A stretch of DNA of 64,000 nt, from the NCBI GenBank assembly GCA_000149265.1, contig CH002572.1, forward strand, positions 1 to 64,000. The letters run 5' to 3'. A model generated the notes under the pieces. That model saw only the letters and a program-made list of their open reading frames with translations, had not been told where the DNA came from and searched no databases. Of the stretch, positions 13,982 through 28,900 are shown piece after piece. Source of the stretch: Ciona savignyi (Eukaryota > Chordata > Ascidiacea > Phlebobranchia > Cionidae). Made by a program: the position numbers and the translations under genes. Numbering within the stretch: position 1 is the first letter of the stretch; every line of letters begins with the position of its first letter.

Positions 13982-16900
13982 GTAGATTGTTAATACATTA
14001 CTTTTCTGCGTTTTATTTCGTCTTTCTGCGATTTATTTTTGTAAGTTTCGTCTTTTTGTGTTATGTTTTCGTTTCTTTGCGTATTCTGTATAGTTACTGT
14101 GTAGTCCGTTGATGAAGACAAAGGCTTGCTTGTACAAAAACAACGAAACCACAGGGAGTTGTAGTGGTTAGCTATAGCGTGCCACAGGGCTGCTCCTTTG
14201 AAGCCAGTTTATGAATTTCCCCTTATACCTTTCCGTAAATCTAACCCGAACCCTGGCGCCTCGCCCCAACCCTTAAACTAACCCGAATCCTAACACTGCC
14301 CATGTAGTTAACAAGAAATTATTGTGGTAAGCTATAGCGTGCCACAGATCTGCTCTTTGAAGTCAGGTTATGATTTCCCCTATATCTATACGTAAATCTA
14401 ACCCTCCGAACCCTGGCCCCAACTCTTAAACTAACCCGAATCCTAACACTGCCCCTATAGTTAACAATACATTGTTGTGGTTAGCTATACCATGTAATGC
14501 AACTTATAACAAAGTACGGTAATTAGTTGCTGGAGGGTAGTGTGTTAGGTGGTGGATTGGTCCCATTGGCAAGAAGGGTACTTAAATGGGGGCGGTTGTG
14601 TGCGACCGTTTAACTAAACAGTTCATATACGTTTTCTATATTTCTATCGATATCGGTGACCAATACGTCGTGTGTTCGAATCTTACTCCCGTTAAAAAAT
14701 ACCCGTATGATAACGCTCATTGCGTTTTTTTATTCACGGGATTAAACGTAACTATATCCTATATTAAACCAGCTAGCTAAAAATGCCTATAAACGAGCAT
14801 GTTTGTGTAAAAATGTCACCGATGTAAATATTACTTGGTAAAAAGTTTCGTTTATATTTCGGAAGTTTTAAACGTCTATAGTTTGAATTTCTTACTTTTC
14901 ATATATTTTTATCTTTTTATTTGTGTATCGAATGTGATAACTTACTAACTATGGTGATCAAGCAGATTTCCCCACATTGAACACGTCCGCTAGCAGCGCT
15001 GAAGAGCATGCGCTTGCCAGAGAGTTCAGCCACGACAGAACTTCATCGACTACGTCATCGGGTTCTGTTCAATCGTCCGCGGAAAGCGCCGATAATGACG
15101 TCACAAGCTGCTATATCGCATACGAAGACGTCACAATTCCTGAAGCAAACGAAGAAGAGTATAACGCCGTAGAAGTAACAGCACAAGAAGTCTTGGAAGA
15201 AAAGCACGATGACGTCACAAAGAACGCACCTGACGTCATAACGGAAGTTGATGACGTAATGCCGGTACCGAAGCCGCGAAGAAAGCACCGGTCGACAGGT
15301 AACCGCCGTGTTTTCGGTTTTCGTTAATTCTATCCCTTGGCCGGACGACGCTATTGTTACGTAACAGAACACGTGCACATTGTCTCCCGGAACGTCCCCT
15401 TTGTTTGAAAACAGGTGGGATTATTACGAAATAGAACCGTTTAGTTTCACTTAACGGCGAAATAATGGACCATTACCTTCATTATGACATCACGGCGGCG
15501 TACGTCACAGTGACCATTACGACGTACGCAAGGTCAAACAATCGAGCAGTAATTTGTATAAACCTCACAGTAGGCGGTGGGAATTAGTGTTAGCTTGATT
15601 ACAAGTAGGGCGTATTAGTGCAATTGGCTTGATTAGTTATATTGGTACCGCCAGCCCTTGTTCGATTAGCAAACCGTATTCCTTAGAACAGTGTATAACA
15701 AATGGTGCACCGGAAGGGTTAGCTAGGTGCGCCACACTTGCATTTCGTAAATTTACGACAGAGTGTGCATAGATCATAAACTACTAAATGGTTAGTGTCT
15801 AGTTCGTTTTTTCCATTGTAAATTTTGAGTATTTAGCATATTGTTTTGACTTCCCACGCAAAGTGCGCCGGTTCGCGTTCGTGATTGGTCTGGGGTACGC
15901 CACGAGGTCAAAAAGATTGAGAATCACTGCTATAGAACATGGTGCTAATTTCAGTATATGTACTCTTGCTTAGTTCAGTTTCTGTCCCGAAATAGTTTAG
16001 CTGTCAGAAATTCCTGTTATAGGTATATGCTAGTACGTTATATTTGGCAGGACTTTGACAGCACTATTTCTAGTAATCTGTGGCAATGCCGGTTAGATAT
16101 GCTTTACTATCTTTTTCTAAAAATTATCGCACTAGTAAGCGATGAAAATCTAAGAAAATTCCGGTTAATCTAGACGGATTATTTCACGCAAGTGTGACGT
16201 CATAATTACCAGGAAGTTTATAAAGCGTGAACTAAGTTTAGATTTCATTGAAATTAAATCGAGAACTAAATCGCAAGAAATCTGTTTCTAATTCAATATC
16301 GATTGCTTGTTTCGTCACAAAAGTCACTATTCCTCAAGAGAAATCGCTCGAATCAATCTAACCGCGACCGAAAAAATTTCGTGATTATGACGTCACGAAG
16401 CATGACGTGATTCGTTGTAGAAATCAACGGGCAATCATGATGTAATACCCTATATGTTCTTTTTTGCTTCATAGAGGGCAACGCTAAAGGGAGGGAAAGC
16501 GGAAAGGAGGGATTTTAACCCTGCCCTAAACACTAATCCCAGTCCCTGAACTAACCCTAACTCTAGCCCCATGTTTAAAACTAACTTTTAAGCCCTAATA
16601 TCCATTTTAGTGCAGTTTCCCTCCTTCCTGCCTTCCCGCTTTCCCTCCGTTTAGTTTTCCCCTTTATAGACAATAAATGACTAGTCAAAATTTTCACAAT
16701 TTGTTTTTACAATTTTTATCACAATACCCTTTATCAACGTCACAATGTTTTCAATTTGCAGATTCCCCTAAGATGGAAGTTGTTTCGCCTCTCGTTCATG
16801 TTGACATAATTACGTCACAAGAGAACGAAGTTATAGTTGCGCAAGAATACAGCGCTATTACACCAAGAGTGAACGATGTTTTCACGTCGGAGGAAAACGA

Positions 16901-19900
16901 CACTATGACATCACAAATAAACGACATTATTACATCACAAGCGAATGAAGTTACTACGTCACGAGAGAATTATGCCATGACGTCAGAACAGGATGATATT
17001 GCAAAAGAAATGCATCAAGGAAATGCAGAACTCGATATTGATGACGTAGCCAGTGACGTCACGTCGTCCATCGATCAGCACGAGGAAAACACGACGCAAT
17101 ATTCTTATGACGTTACAAATACGAGTGATTCTGAAGAAGAACCAACAAACGAAATTTTAGAAACTGAAATATCTGTTGCCAACGAAGATGTTGCAGAAAA
17201 AGTAACTGATGAAAGCATCAATGTTAATGCTAACGTCACAGCGTATGACGAAACGGCCGAGAATGACGTCACAGAACATAAGGTTAATGACATCACAGAA
17301 GTAGACCACGCCGAGTCGTTCGCGCCTATTCTAGCCCATCATGTCGTCACAGAGGGCGTCCGGGAAGCGGCAGCTGTGAGGGATTCCCCGCGTGACGTAT
17401 CAGGTTCGGTCCGCTCGAAGCGCGGCTCAGTTGATTCAAACGTCACAGAGGAAGTGAGCGAGGTAGAATCGAGAGCTGAATCAATCGGGTTGGACGCCAT
17501 TCGAGACGAAAGCGATCTCGACTTAGCAGGGCAGCGATTGCTTGAAGAAGCAAACAGAGAAAAAGAAGTTCTTAACGAAGAACTAACCGTCACAAACACA
17601 GGAAACGACGTCATAGACCAAAAAGAACACGTCATAGACACAGAGGAAAACGTAATAGATAAAGAAGAAAACGTCATAGATAAAGAAGAAAAGGTTATAA
17701 TCAAAGAAGAAAACGTTATAGACCCAATCGGGATTCATACCGAAGAAGTCGATACAATTCCTGAACCAGAAGTGACGTCGAAAGGCGTAGTGATTTTGGA
17801 ATACCCCGACGTGTTTAGTGACGTAACAAACGAAGACATGAGAATAATCGAACGCACCGGATTGGTCAACCGGGACGAAATACCGTGAGTGGATTGGCTT
17901 ATTTTATATAATGAGTATTGTGACGTACCTTTTCCGAGTTAGGAGCTAGTATTAGATACAAACAAATGTACAGTGTTAAGCTAAACTCCAACCGTTATGA
18001 CCACACAACTGTGGTCTATTGTGCAATTGATTTAGTGATTCAGTCAAATAGTTTACAAAATCGCACGAATGCTAGTAATCTTAAGTCAAATAGTTAACTT
18101 TTTTTTTTATTTTAAGTCAAATAGTTAACAAAAATCTCACAAATTCCTTATTTCTTGTTTTTCTCGCAAACTAATTTTCAATGTCACCGTAACAAAACCA
18201 TCTTTGTTACTTCATAAAATCTTAAAAATAGGTAACAACAATGGGAGGAGATTTCAACAATAGGATTAGTTTTGTTGTTATAGAATTCCTTAAAAATGTA
18301 GCTATTGTTGCCCAAGAACTGGCATTGTTGCGAATAATCAGGCTCCGACTTGTAGTTGACAATTAACACAGTACACAATGGCAGGACAGTGCCCTGTGTG
18401 ACATCACAGGCCCTTCGATGTTTGGTGCGTTTAATTAAGAGTAACCTCGCTAATTTCGCGCCCTAGTTCCATTGAAACAAACGGCAATTGTTACGTTTAC
18501 GATCTCGCAGAAATTGAGCGGCTGCAGCGGCTTACCGATGCTGCAATTGGTTTACACATTAGATTTGTTTGTTACGTCATGTTATGCCACAAATAGGATA
18601 GGATACGATATTCATGTTTATCCCCGTGAATGGGAAAACCAAGGGGGTTAACACACGGGCAATCGTCAGATCACTGCCGCGCCCACCGTCGGGTTACCGG
18701 AGCTATTGCAGTGTGTTGTATATGAAAGACACGTTTTTTCAATTTAGTAGAACCCATTAATTCGCTGGGTTTCATGGGTTTTGGGCTCAGCCAATGTCTA
18801 GCTAGCGACCAGTTTCGCACCTGCAACTAACCGGCAGGACTATACGTAACGAGAATACTAAATTAGAACTCATATTAGAAAATAACAGGATCGAAAGGGA
18901 TGGGATACTTTTTGTTATCCCTGCGAATGGGAAATTGTTACATTGTTTTAGTAAACAACTAGTTTCAGACCCAGTGCCAATGTCCGCACAGTGCCTTGCC
19001 CAAAAACACAACCTACTTACTGGCGTCCAGAGTTTATATACCGCCACATTTCTACTGACTGTACAGTCACCAAATGGTTAACGCGACCGATACATATACC
19101 GACTCCTATACAAACACCGTCCAAGTAACGAGCCCATCATGGATTCGAAACTTGGCTCGATAAAAAAAAACATTATGACGTCACAGGGAGGACGCGAGCG
19201 CGCGATCCTACAACGCGGCTCACAGCCAGCGAAACACCGATGCCACAAAGTGGTTTGGAGATGCGAAACCGAAGGATAAAGTTTGGCTCAAACCCAAGGG
19301 TCGCGTGGACGACTCGGCTGAAATGTAAGTAACCACTAGATGGAAGTAGTGAGTAAAAACTCGGGTTACTTCACTTTGTAAATATTTTTTTTAAATAAAA
19401 AATACCTGGTACGGTCGTCCGACACATATATCGACTCTTATACAAAAAAACGGTCCTGGTGAGCCCATCATGGGTTAGAAACTTGGCTCGATAAAAAAAT
19501 TGTAAATATTTAATCTTGTTTTGAGTTGCCCTGTTGGGCAACTATGAAAGGGGAAAAGAGGGAAGGAGGTAAACTGCTTGCTAAAATGAGATTATGACAC
19601 TAGGGTTAGTTTTAAACATGGGGTTAGACTTAGGGTTAGTCTTTGGGTTGATATTAGTGTTTAGGGAAGGGTTAAAAATTAGTTTCCGTAATTTTAGTGA
19701 GCAGTTTCCCTCCTTCCCTCCTTTATTATGAAAACCAATACTAAACTCAACCACAGAGCAACGCTAAATTTAAATCAACGGTAAACTTTTACACGTAATC
19801 TATAGTGAGCAGTTTCCCTACTTCCCTCTTTTTGTTTTTACCTTCGTGTGTCAGAATGTTTAGCGCCCCATCTTCTTGTCCAGCATGACTGTCGAACACC

Positions 19901-22900
19901 GACCAACAATAATGAACTAGTAGGGGATCTTATAGATATGTATCACATTTTACCGCATGGTGGCGACATCGAGTTTTACAATTTTTGGCGAGCTTCATGA
20001 ATGGTTTACAAGAACGGTCGTGAGGCCGAATGGTTAGCAAGACCGATACATATACCGACTACTTTACAAAAACGGTCCAAGTGACGAGCCCATCATGGAT
20101 TCGAAACTTGGCTCGGTTAAAAAAAAGGAATAATGGTTTACAAAGTACGGTCGTGTGGCCGAATGGTTAACGCGACCGCTACATATACCGACTACTATAC
20201 AAAAACGGTCCAAGTGATGAGCCCATCATGGGTTCGAAACTTGGCTCGGCAAAAAATGGATGGTTTACCATAAACGGTCGTGTGGGCGAATGGTTAGCAA
20301 GACCGATACATGTACAGTCTTTTGTAATCAAAAAACGGTTTTAGTGACGAAACCTTATGGGTTCGAAACTAAGCTCGGTTACAAAAAAAACAAAAAAATT
20401 AAATGGTTTACAAAAATGGACGATTAACGCTCGTCTGGCCGTTTGGTTAGCGCCACCGATTCATATAAATGATTATAAACGTCATTAGTGACAAGCTGAT
20501 TGCGAGTTCAAAACTTGACCCGACACAAAAAATAAATAATTAACGCGACCGATTCACAAAACGATTTATATAAATTATTAAGTGTCGAATAGGTTCGAAA
20601 CTTAGCCGATAAGAAAAGTAGATATAAAAACTGAAGTACCGTTGTGTGACTAAATGGTTCACTCGACCAATGTTAAAAAGTAGGACGAGGTAATTTCCAA
20701 AATTATCTTACGCACCATTTAAGGTAAATCGGGGAAATTATTTTAAAATAGCAACCCGGGCTAGGTGACAAATAGTTCTGAAATAAGTTTCCGTATTTCA
20801 GTATTGCCGTGGTTTTATGGGAGGAAAAGTCGTTACGTTTATGACGTAATAATATAGAGCGGAAATCGCGCCTGGAGGCGTTACAATCGAATCCATGAAA
20901 CATATAATTGACCAATTGGCACTTAAAGAATTTACCTCACATATTTGCTATTATAGGGCATACCTCGTGTTATAGATTTTTTCGCTTTCTGCCCGAATTT
21001 TATCAACCTTTAATACATACCGGTTTGCGGGTTTATTTTACCACCGATATCACCTTTTATTTAATTCGGGGTATTTATGACATCACAATAGCACTAAGTC
21101 GTTATTATCGTATACTTCAAAGCGATTGGTTGAAGAATTCCGCCTAATAAGGGAGTAAAATTACAAAGGCTGTGTCCGTTTTTTAAGTCACAATAGACTT
21201 TATGACTCATGTTTGATCATGATTTTGGCTGAATCCGTATCGTAGGATTCTTGCAATAAACAGTCGTTCAAACCCGCTGATCCGTGGCGTTTCTTTGTAA
21301 TAATGTGCATTGTCGCGTCAACGTTACTATTTATAACTCACGCAAACTTTAGGGAAGCAGAATTTGTTCTGTTTAAATCCATTCGTCTTCCAAGCTTCTT
21401 TCTCTATGTGTTTGTCTTGTCAGGTGTCTTTGTATGTAGTGGGGGCAACACTTAAAGGAGGAAAGGAGGAAAAGTTGCACACTAAAATTATGGAAACTAA
21501 TTTAAAACCTGCCCTAAACACTAATCTTAACCCCAGAACTAACCCTAACTCCAACCCCATGTTTAAAACTTACTCTAATGTCATAATCTTCATTTTATTG
21601 TGCAGTTTCTCCTTCCTTCCTTCCCGCTTACCCTTTATTTAGTTTTCCCCATGTAGATTTCCACACACACGCTCGCTTGCGCTGTGCCGCCTACACGCTT
21701 TACCATTCAGGTGTTTTTTGTAACTTTTTTGGCGGGCTAGGGTTTCGAACCCATGATGGGCTAGTCAACAAGAAAGAAACACCAGCGCCCAAGCACGTGT
21801 TAATTTGCAAACGATAAAACCTTGTATTGTGTTAGGTCGAGTGGTCAAATGGTTAATGCGACCGATATTCCGATTCTTACATAAAACGGATTCCGTGACG
21901 ATCCAATCATTGGTTCGAAACTTACCCCCAAACAAAATATTAAAAAGACGAACAAAAAAACGAAATATTAAAAAGACGGTCAAATTTGCAAGGTCAATTA
22001 CAATGCATTTCCCGACCGGGGTCGTTATTTTCCAAATATGACGTATCAATCGCGTTATGACGTCACAGGGAGCGTCGCAAAGTGATAAAGGCGATGACGA
22101 AGAAACACAATCCGAATTACATCCCAAAATGGCGGCCTCCTGAAGTGAAGAACTGGGAGGAAACGTTGGAAGGCCAGCAGAAAGAAAGCTTAAAGAAGTA
22201 AGAATGGGTGGAATTTTTTTATATTGAATTTATCGGGTCTCGAATGTGGGTGTCATTGTAGATGGATCTACATTGTAGAAGGTCGTGCGGCCGAATGGTT
22301 AACGCGACCGATATATATACCGACTCCCTGTACAAAAACGGTCCGATCAATGAGCCCATCATGGATTCGAAACTTAAATCGATAAAAAAAGTTCAATCGT
22401 CAGTATTCCAAGCATACCTGTGTTAAGGTTAACAAATCTATCGCAGCCGATTTAGCTAAGTATACGTATTTCACTTAAGATGGGGTTCACGCGGTGTCAA
22501 CCAAGCGTTTTGTGGTAGAACATTGTATTCGACACCCTTGGTCAGACATCCGTGTTTTCCAAATTGCCCAAAACCCGAAATGTTTGCGTTAAAAACGTTT
22601 TTTGGAACCGCTTTAAAAAAACGCATACTCGACAAATCTTTCCTTTATTCCTTTGTATTATTTTTACAATAAAGGAATAGGATGGATATGTTTATCCCCG
22701 TGAATGGGAAAAAATGCAATGAGCGTAAAAAACACGGGTATAATCGTCAAATCACCTCGCAGCTATTGCAGTGTTTTGTGTATGGTTTTGGTAGAACCCA
22801 TTATTCCATTTCCAATGTCCGTTAAGTACGTGGCCAAGGACACATCCGCTTAACAATCGGTTTCGAATCTACAACCCTTCGGCTGAAAGGCAACGCACTG

Positions 22901-25900
22901 ACCTAAATGAAACCACATTCTTTCTTGGTTCTGTAGTAACCCAACAAAAATAGATGTAACATACCCATCACTATAAAAATACCATAACCCTTCATAGAAA
23001 CAATATATTCACGTGTAAATATTGCACAGATACGAGGAGAGACGACGCCAGAGAATAGAAAGTTCGAGTCTTCGTTCCGATTCGTCCGTTTCCGTGGAAA
23101 CCACCAGCTCTGACGTATCCACTGTTAATTCGGTAATAATGCTCATTGTTATTTAAATCAACGTTTTGTGTTTCACCTTAATCACTGGAGTAATAATATT
23201 ACGATTATTGTTAGGCCGTTAAACAGACTGTGATTCCTGGTCCAGACATACTGTATAGCAGCTAGGTATTTGTTTCTTTATAATAAGCGTATACCCCAAA
23301 GCTCATTTTATAAGGCACAAATCGATGCTGCGACGTTTCTCGATCTGGTAAATACTAAACAACAAAGCAATGAAATAGGGAAAATAAATACAAAGATAAT
23401 TTAATATCCCCTGTAAACCACACTATCTTTACTGGGGTTTTGTGGTTAATCACAGAATTCCTTTAGTTTGATATTTAGCGCAGTTAAAGTGGGTTTATGG
23501 ATTATTATAACTTCTGCATTTTTCGTGTTTTTTATATTCTTTACATTTGGTATTAGTTTTCAGTGTGTAGATCCTGCCTTAAGTCTATGTGAGCCCGGCT
23601 TTCGACTAAGCCCCAAAAGTCACGTTTGTTTTCGTAAATCGTCACAGTTGGCTTGTAGACCCAAAATTACTCATATTGTGTGGGTAAGATTCACTTGCAC
23701 CCATATCAACCCATGTAGAGCTCTAAAATAACACATAATAGTACTTTGTGTAATACCAACAGCCATTAATAGCAGAAATGTAGAAATAATCAACGTCTAA
23801 GTTTTTTTGCATCTGTTTTTTCTGCGATGCTTATAATTCGTATTTATCGAGTGTTGTCACGAACTCGCTGATTATGGAATTCTTGGATTATTTCGTCATA
23901 ATCGGCTTTGCTGATTTGAAGCGTAATGGGAAAGTGTAGTTAAAGTGTCGTGTAGGCAGCGAGGGTATTATACATTAAACGAAACTTTGCATAATATGTG
24001 AGTGGTGTTCTACAAACATGGCACTTTTACGTCATAATTGTGGAGTGTTATGACGTAACAACGAGCGCTGCCCACGATTCGTTAATCATCGCTCCTGGCG
24101 ACGCGCGCTCTCTGTATGACGGAACAATCGCAATTGAAAGATAGCAAGGTGTATTCGACCGAGAATTCGAGAAATCCCGAGCTCGGGAGACAGCGGTTTT
24201 AGAACTGAGAATAAGCAGAACAGAAGGCAATGCTGCGTGAAAATGGGCCTTTCCGAATACTATGCAGAAAGATATCGTTATGGATTATTTTTAAATTTTA
24301 ACTCGGCAAGTTAAAAAGTACCAGTGTAGATTTAGCTGCGAATAAGAAAAAAATATTCGATAGACGTAAAATATGGGCATGTTTCCAATTCATAACAAGG
24401 CAAGTGTAGATTTAGCTATAAATAAAAATAAATATTACACAAAGATAAAAATGTGTTTGCGTTACGAAAATAAACATAACTTACCACTCTAGGTAAAATC
24501 AAAGGGTAAAAAAACAAGTCTTTTTGGCTTAAATTATTATTTTTGCGTATAAATCTAGTGGCTTTGAGTATACAAGCGACTTATTTAAGTTTGGCGCACG
24601 TAGTTATTGTTACGCATGAAGGCGATTGTTTAAAATGTAGTTTTTGTAACGCTATCCGAATTTTTAGTCATTGGTTAGTGCTTATTGTAAGCGAAGCTGT
24701 TTTCAGTTTAGTAGCTTCTTGAAAATAATTTTATGAACTCTTTAATTTAAAACAAGATTTTATAGGAATTACATCGCGAGAGGACATATATACCATGGGA
24801 ATCACGCTAAAGCGCGATATTTCGTAACTCCCTGTAAACTATATTGTCATTAGTTTTGTCGGAACTGGTTACCCGGCGGTGGTTGTTCTTGTTTTATGAG
24901 GCTGTGAGAAATCTAGTTTAGAAGTTAGACAGAAGGGGAAAACAATATGTACAAATTCGTAACAAGTTTTGTAGCGACAATGCGTGTTTGAGGACAACGT
25001 ATAGATAAAACTTCTGTAGTTTTGCCGTTTTATACCGCGTTCTTAACATATATTAATTGCGCCATTCTTCTTTAATGTAATGAAGAATCAACTACTAACT
25101 TAAACTTGAACTGCAGACAAGATGTGATAAATGAAGTAGATTTTAACCAGCAAATATGTATAGACACCCGATCTTCGGAATATAGCTTTGCTTAAAGCAT
25201 TTTAATTTGTCTTACAAATTATATTCAGCAATAAAAAGTTCTGGTTAATAATTTTCTCAAAATATTTGAAAATAACTTTAAATCGCTTGAAGCCAGACCA
25301 AATACTCGTTGAATGTTAGACTGAAGTAGTAAGTTGGAAGTAATAATAGCGATCAATTAATTCACCAACTGTGTTATTATGTTAAAAATATAGTGCTTCA
25401 TGATTTTAAAGTGTTGTTTTTCGCGAAGTAGGTCTTTTTCATTGCATAGTTTATCTGAGGAAACAGTAATGTTATGGACCAACCTACCGCTGCAGTCTAC
25501 AGCAGCCAGTTAGTGGTTTATGGTCTCTATGTTTCTTATTTCAGTGCTTAGAATTTCAAACAAGCTGAAATAAATTGTAGAAATAACACTCCTTGGCAGG
25601 ATATTGAAATGTTAACTATCTTAGTAAAACTATTCCTATTTTTAAATACCAGCACTGATAACTATTGATATGGGCTGTTATTTTTTTGTATTTCTATGCA
25701 TTTTGCCTTATACTTTAATACAGTTTTAGTTTAATTCTTTTATTTAATATTTTTATTAGTTCTTTAACATTCTTCCGAGAAACAAAATTTTAATTCCAAA
25801 AAACTGAAATTGTCGTTTCTAGCAGATCCATAAAACTTTTTTTCTAGTAATATTTTAACGTTTTTTTTTATTTCAAAAAACAATTCGGAAAAACTAATAC

Positions 25901-28900
25901 TATCGTTTCCAGCAGAAAGATAAATCTTAAAAATCTCGATTGTTGTAATATAGAGAGCTAAACACGTCCACAAGTTGAAAGGTAGATTGCTCCCTATCAC
26001 AGGTATCGTTGCACGAGGTGTGTCCTAACAGTGAAGTGGTGGTGGAATCCAACGTGCATAGCAGGGACGCTATCAATTTATGGGAAAGCAAATTGCACGA
26101 CAAGTTCGTCAAGGAAGAAACGGAAAACAAAAGACTCTCAGTAGGCCGCACTAAGAGGTGAGATGACGTCTTTTTGGATTTTTACGACTTCCTGTGCCGT
26201 GTCAAAGTCAAAATTAGCTTTAAGAAAGTTTTGCTGTAAAGTGTTTTACTATGTTTTAACCTAATGCTGAATTCCTCCTTAAAACCGTTTTTTATGAAGC
26301 GATGTGTAGTTCGGTCGTTTCAGCCACACGACTGTTCAACTGTATAGTTTGTTAGTTTCCGTATTGACTAGCGATTGTAAAGCCGTCGCCAAATGTCTAG
26401 TACTTTAATCCGACTGTAAGACTCTTCCGGCTATGTAGTTTCGTGGGGTTGTGCGTTTCAACCCAAAGGTTGTAGATTCGAAACTGGTTGGTAGGTAGTC
26501 TGTATCTTGGGCAAGGAATATTGGTAACTGGTCAAGGCAATTAACATACATTGTCTAGCTCAGTGGATTAATGATTTGTACTAAATTTAAGGAACGTCTC
26601 ACACATATATCACCCTGCAATACCTCCGGTAACCCCACGGTGGGCAAGAGGTAATCTGAGGATCGCCTTTGTGATAACGCTATATCCCTTTTTAGGAACT
26701 GGACTTTAAAATGACGATTTTTGCTACCGCCACTGCTGTTTAAAATTAAAAAGAGTTGCTCCAAAGACGAAATGCCCACGCGTACTTGAATATAATCAAA
26801 TTGAGCACTTTTGGGTTTGAGAATTTTCCGCCGCCAGTCATTTAGAAGTATCCGCCGTGGTCAAGTGCTCCAGAGCATTCTATAGCGCGATTAAGACTAA
26901 ACGGCGATTTAGAAACCACGGTTTATGACGTAAACCTGGTGGTATGTTTGCTCATTAACGCTCTTGGCAACGTGGGCGTTGATTTGAAGAAGTAAACACT
27001 AAAAGAAAAAAAATAGGGAAGAACTAAAACTATGAAAACTAATCTTAACCCCAGAACAAACCGTTCTCTCGACACTGCCTGAACATTAAGCCTATCGCCC
27101 TAACTTTCATTTTAGTATGGAGTTTCCCCCCTTGTCCACTTTCCTCTTTTCCTTCTTTTAGTTTTTCCCACGCTAAAGGGAGGGAAAGAGGAAAGGACGG
27201 AAGAAGGTTAACTGCACACTGAAAAACCCTAGAACCAACTATAACTATAACCCCAGCTCTAACACTAAACCTAATCCTTTAATTGTCATTTTAGTCAGCG
27301 GTTTTCCTTCTTCCCTCTTTCCCCCCTTAGTTTCCGCCTGGATGCGTTTTCAAATAATTTTCTTCGGAGTTTTTCATGTCGTGCCCAACAAGTCAATAAT
27401 TGTTACGTCACACACACCAACAGAGCTGTAAGACAAGCGAAGGAACAGCGCGAACGAAGCGAATCTATGTCGAGCGTCGTATCGACCGGTAGCGTCTCAG
27501 GGGAACTCCCAAGCAGCGAAAATATCATCCGAGAATCACTGGGCGTTTCGAACGTCCGAAACAAGTAAGTCGGTTTCAATGACCTTAAAATGCTAGATAG
27601 TGTATTTGTATCTTTTGCATTGGTTATCCTGACGAATGTTCATTTGTACAATCTAAAGTGTGAATTATTTGTAAGACGCTTTGAACTTTCTAGTGGCTTG
27701 ATTCTAAATATTGACCTTAAAATGGCGGATAATGTATCTGTATCTTTTGCATTGATTATCCTGACGAATGTTCATTTGTACAATATAAAGTGTGAATTAT
27801 TTGTAAGTCGGTTTGAAATTTCTAGTGCCTTGATTCTAAATATTGACTTTGTAATGGCGGATAATGTATTTGTATCTTCGGCTCTTTTTTCAGCCGATTT
27901 TAGTGCGATTTCGCAAGGTTGTTACAAGTACTACACTTGAGATGGGGTCCACGCGGTATCAACCAAGCGTTCTGTGGTAGAACAATATATTTAACACTCA
28001 TGGGTCTACCCATAATATATCTGTATCTATTATTTACCATGACGAGTTGTTTATTTGTACAATGTGATAATAGTGTGGCATATTTTGATAATGCATTGCA
28101 TACAGGTCCGATATAAAAGAAGTCCCCGAAAAGATAAGGTAGCATTCAGTGCAAAAAAATAATTCCTACCATTTAGCCCAATTGCTATTTGCTAATCAAG
28201 TTTTACTTACCCAAAATTTGTGTCACATAATTTTGATCAGCAATTCAAAATCGACATTTCACTTTGATTTGTGAAAGATTCAAAGATTATCGTTTTAAAT
28301 AATCTATTTTTAGTGGGTTTAACATTTTTTAATATATTTAAAAACGCTTTGTAACGAAGTTACAGATACTAAGGCCGTTTTTTTATATAGAATGTTAAAA
28401 TCGGTCGCGCCTACCATTTTTTTACTAAGCTAGGTTTCGAATACCTGATGGGATCGTTACCAATTCCGTTTTTGAATGGAATTAGTATCTGCATTAGTCG
28501 CGTTAACCATTCGGCCACAAACGCCAAGTAACAACTCTTTTCCGCCACAGGTGGCGAAATATTGAAAACAAATCGATGTCAGACTTCCGCAACGCGTCGC
28601 CGTCGCCGCGCCGAACAAATTCCTTCACAGTGACCCCGGCAGCGGCATACCGGAGCTCGTCGGTACCAAAATCTCCAATGCGCGACCCAGTCAGTCCCAG
28701 CTATGTGAAGGCGGAGGCCGAGAGGCTTCCAACCAGCCCGACAGCTGTACCGGTGAACTCCCCACGCTACAGTCGCATCATACCCGGGGAAAGCTTCATC
28801 GATCGAGAGATCCGCGAATCGGCGGAACGCGAGGAACAATGGAAGCACGAGAAACAAGACTCAGGTGAATCCCCAACAGCGATAATGCTCACTTTATGGC

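Noticed and set aside
17105..17704. Ser/Thr-rich minus-strand frames of 63 and 121 codons
   Set aside because: Antisense shadows of the acidic exon; GACGTCA is palindromic, so the reverse strand also stays open.
19998..20690. CRISPR-like regular spacing of repeats
   Set aside because: Units are about 125 bp, spacers are not unique, the genome is eukaryotic; it is a SINE array.
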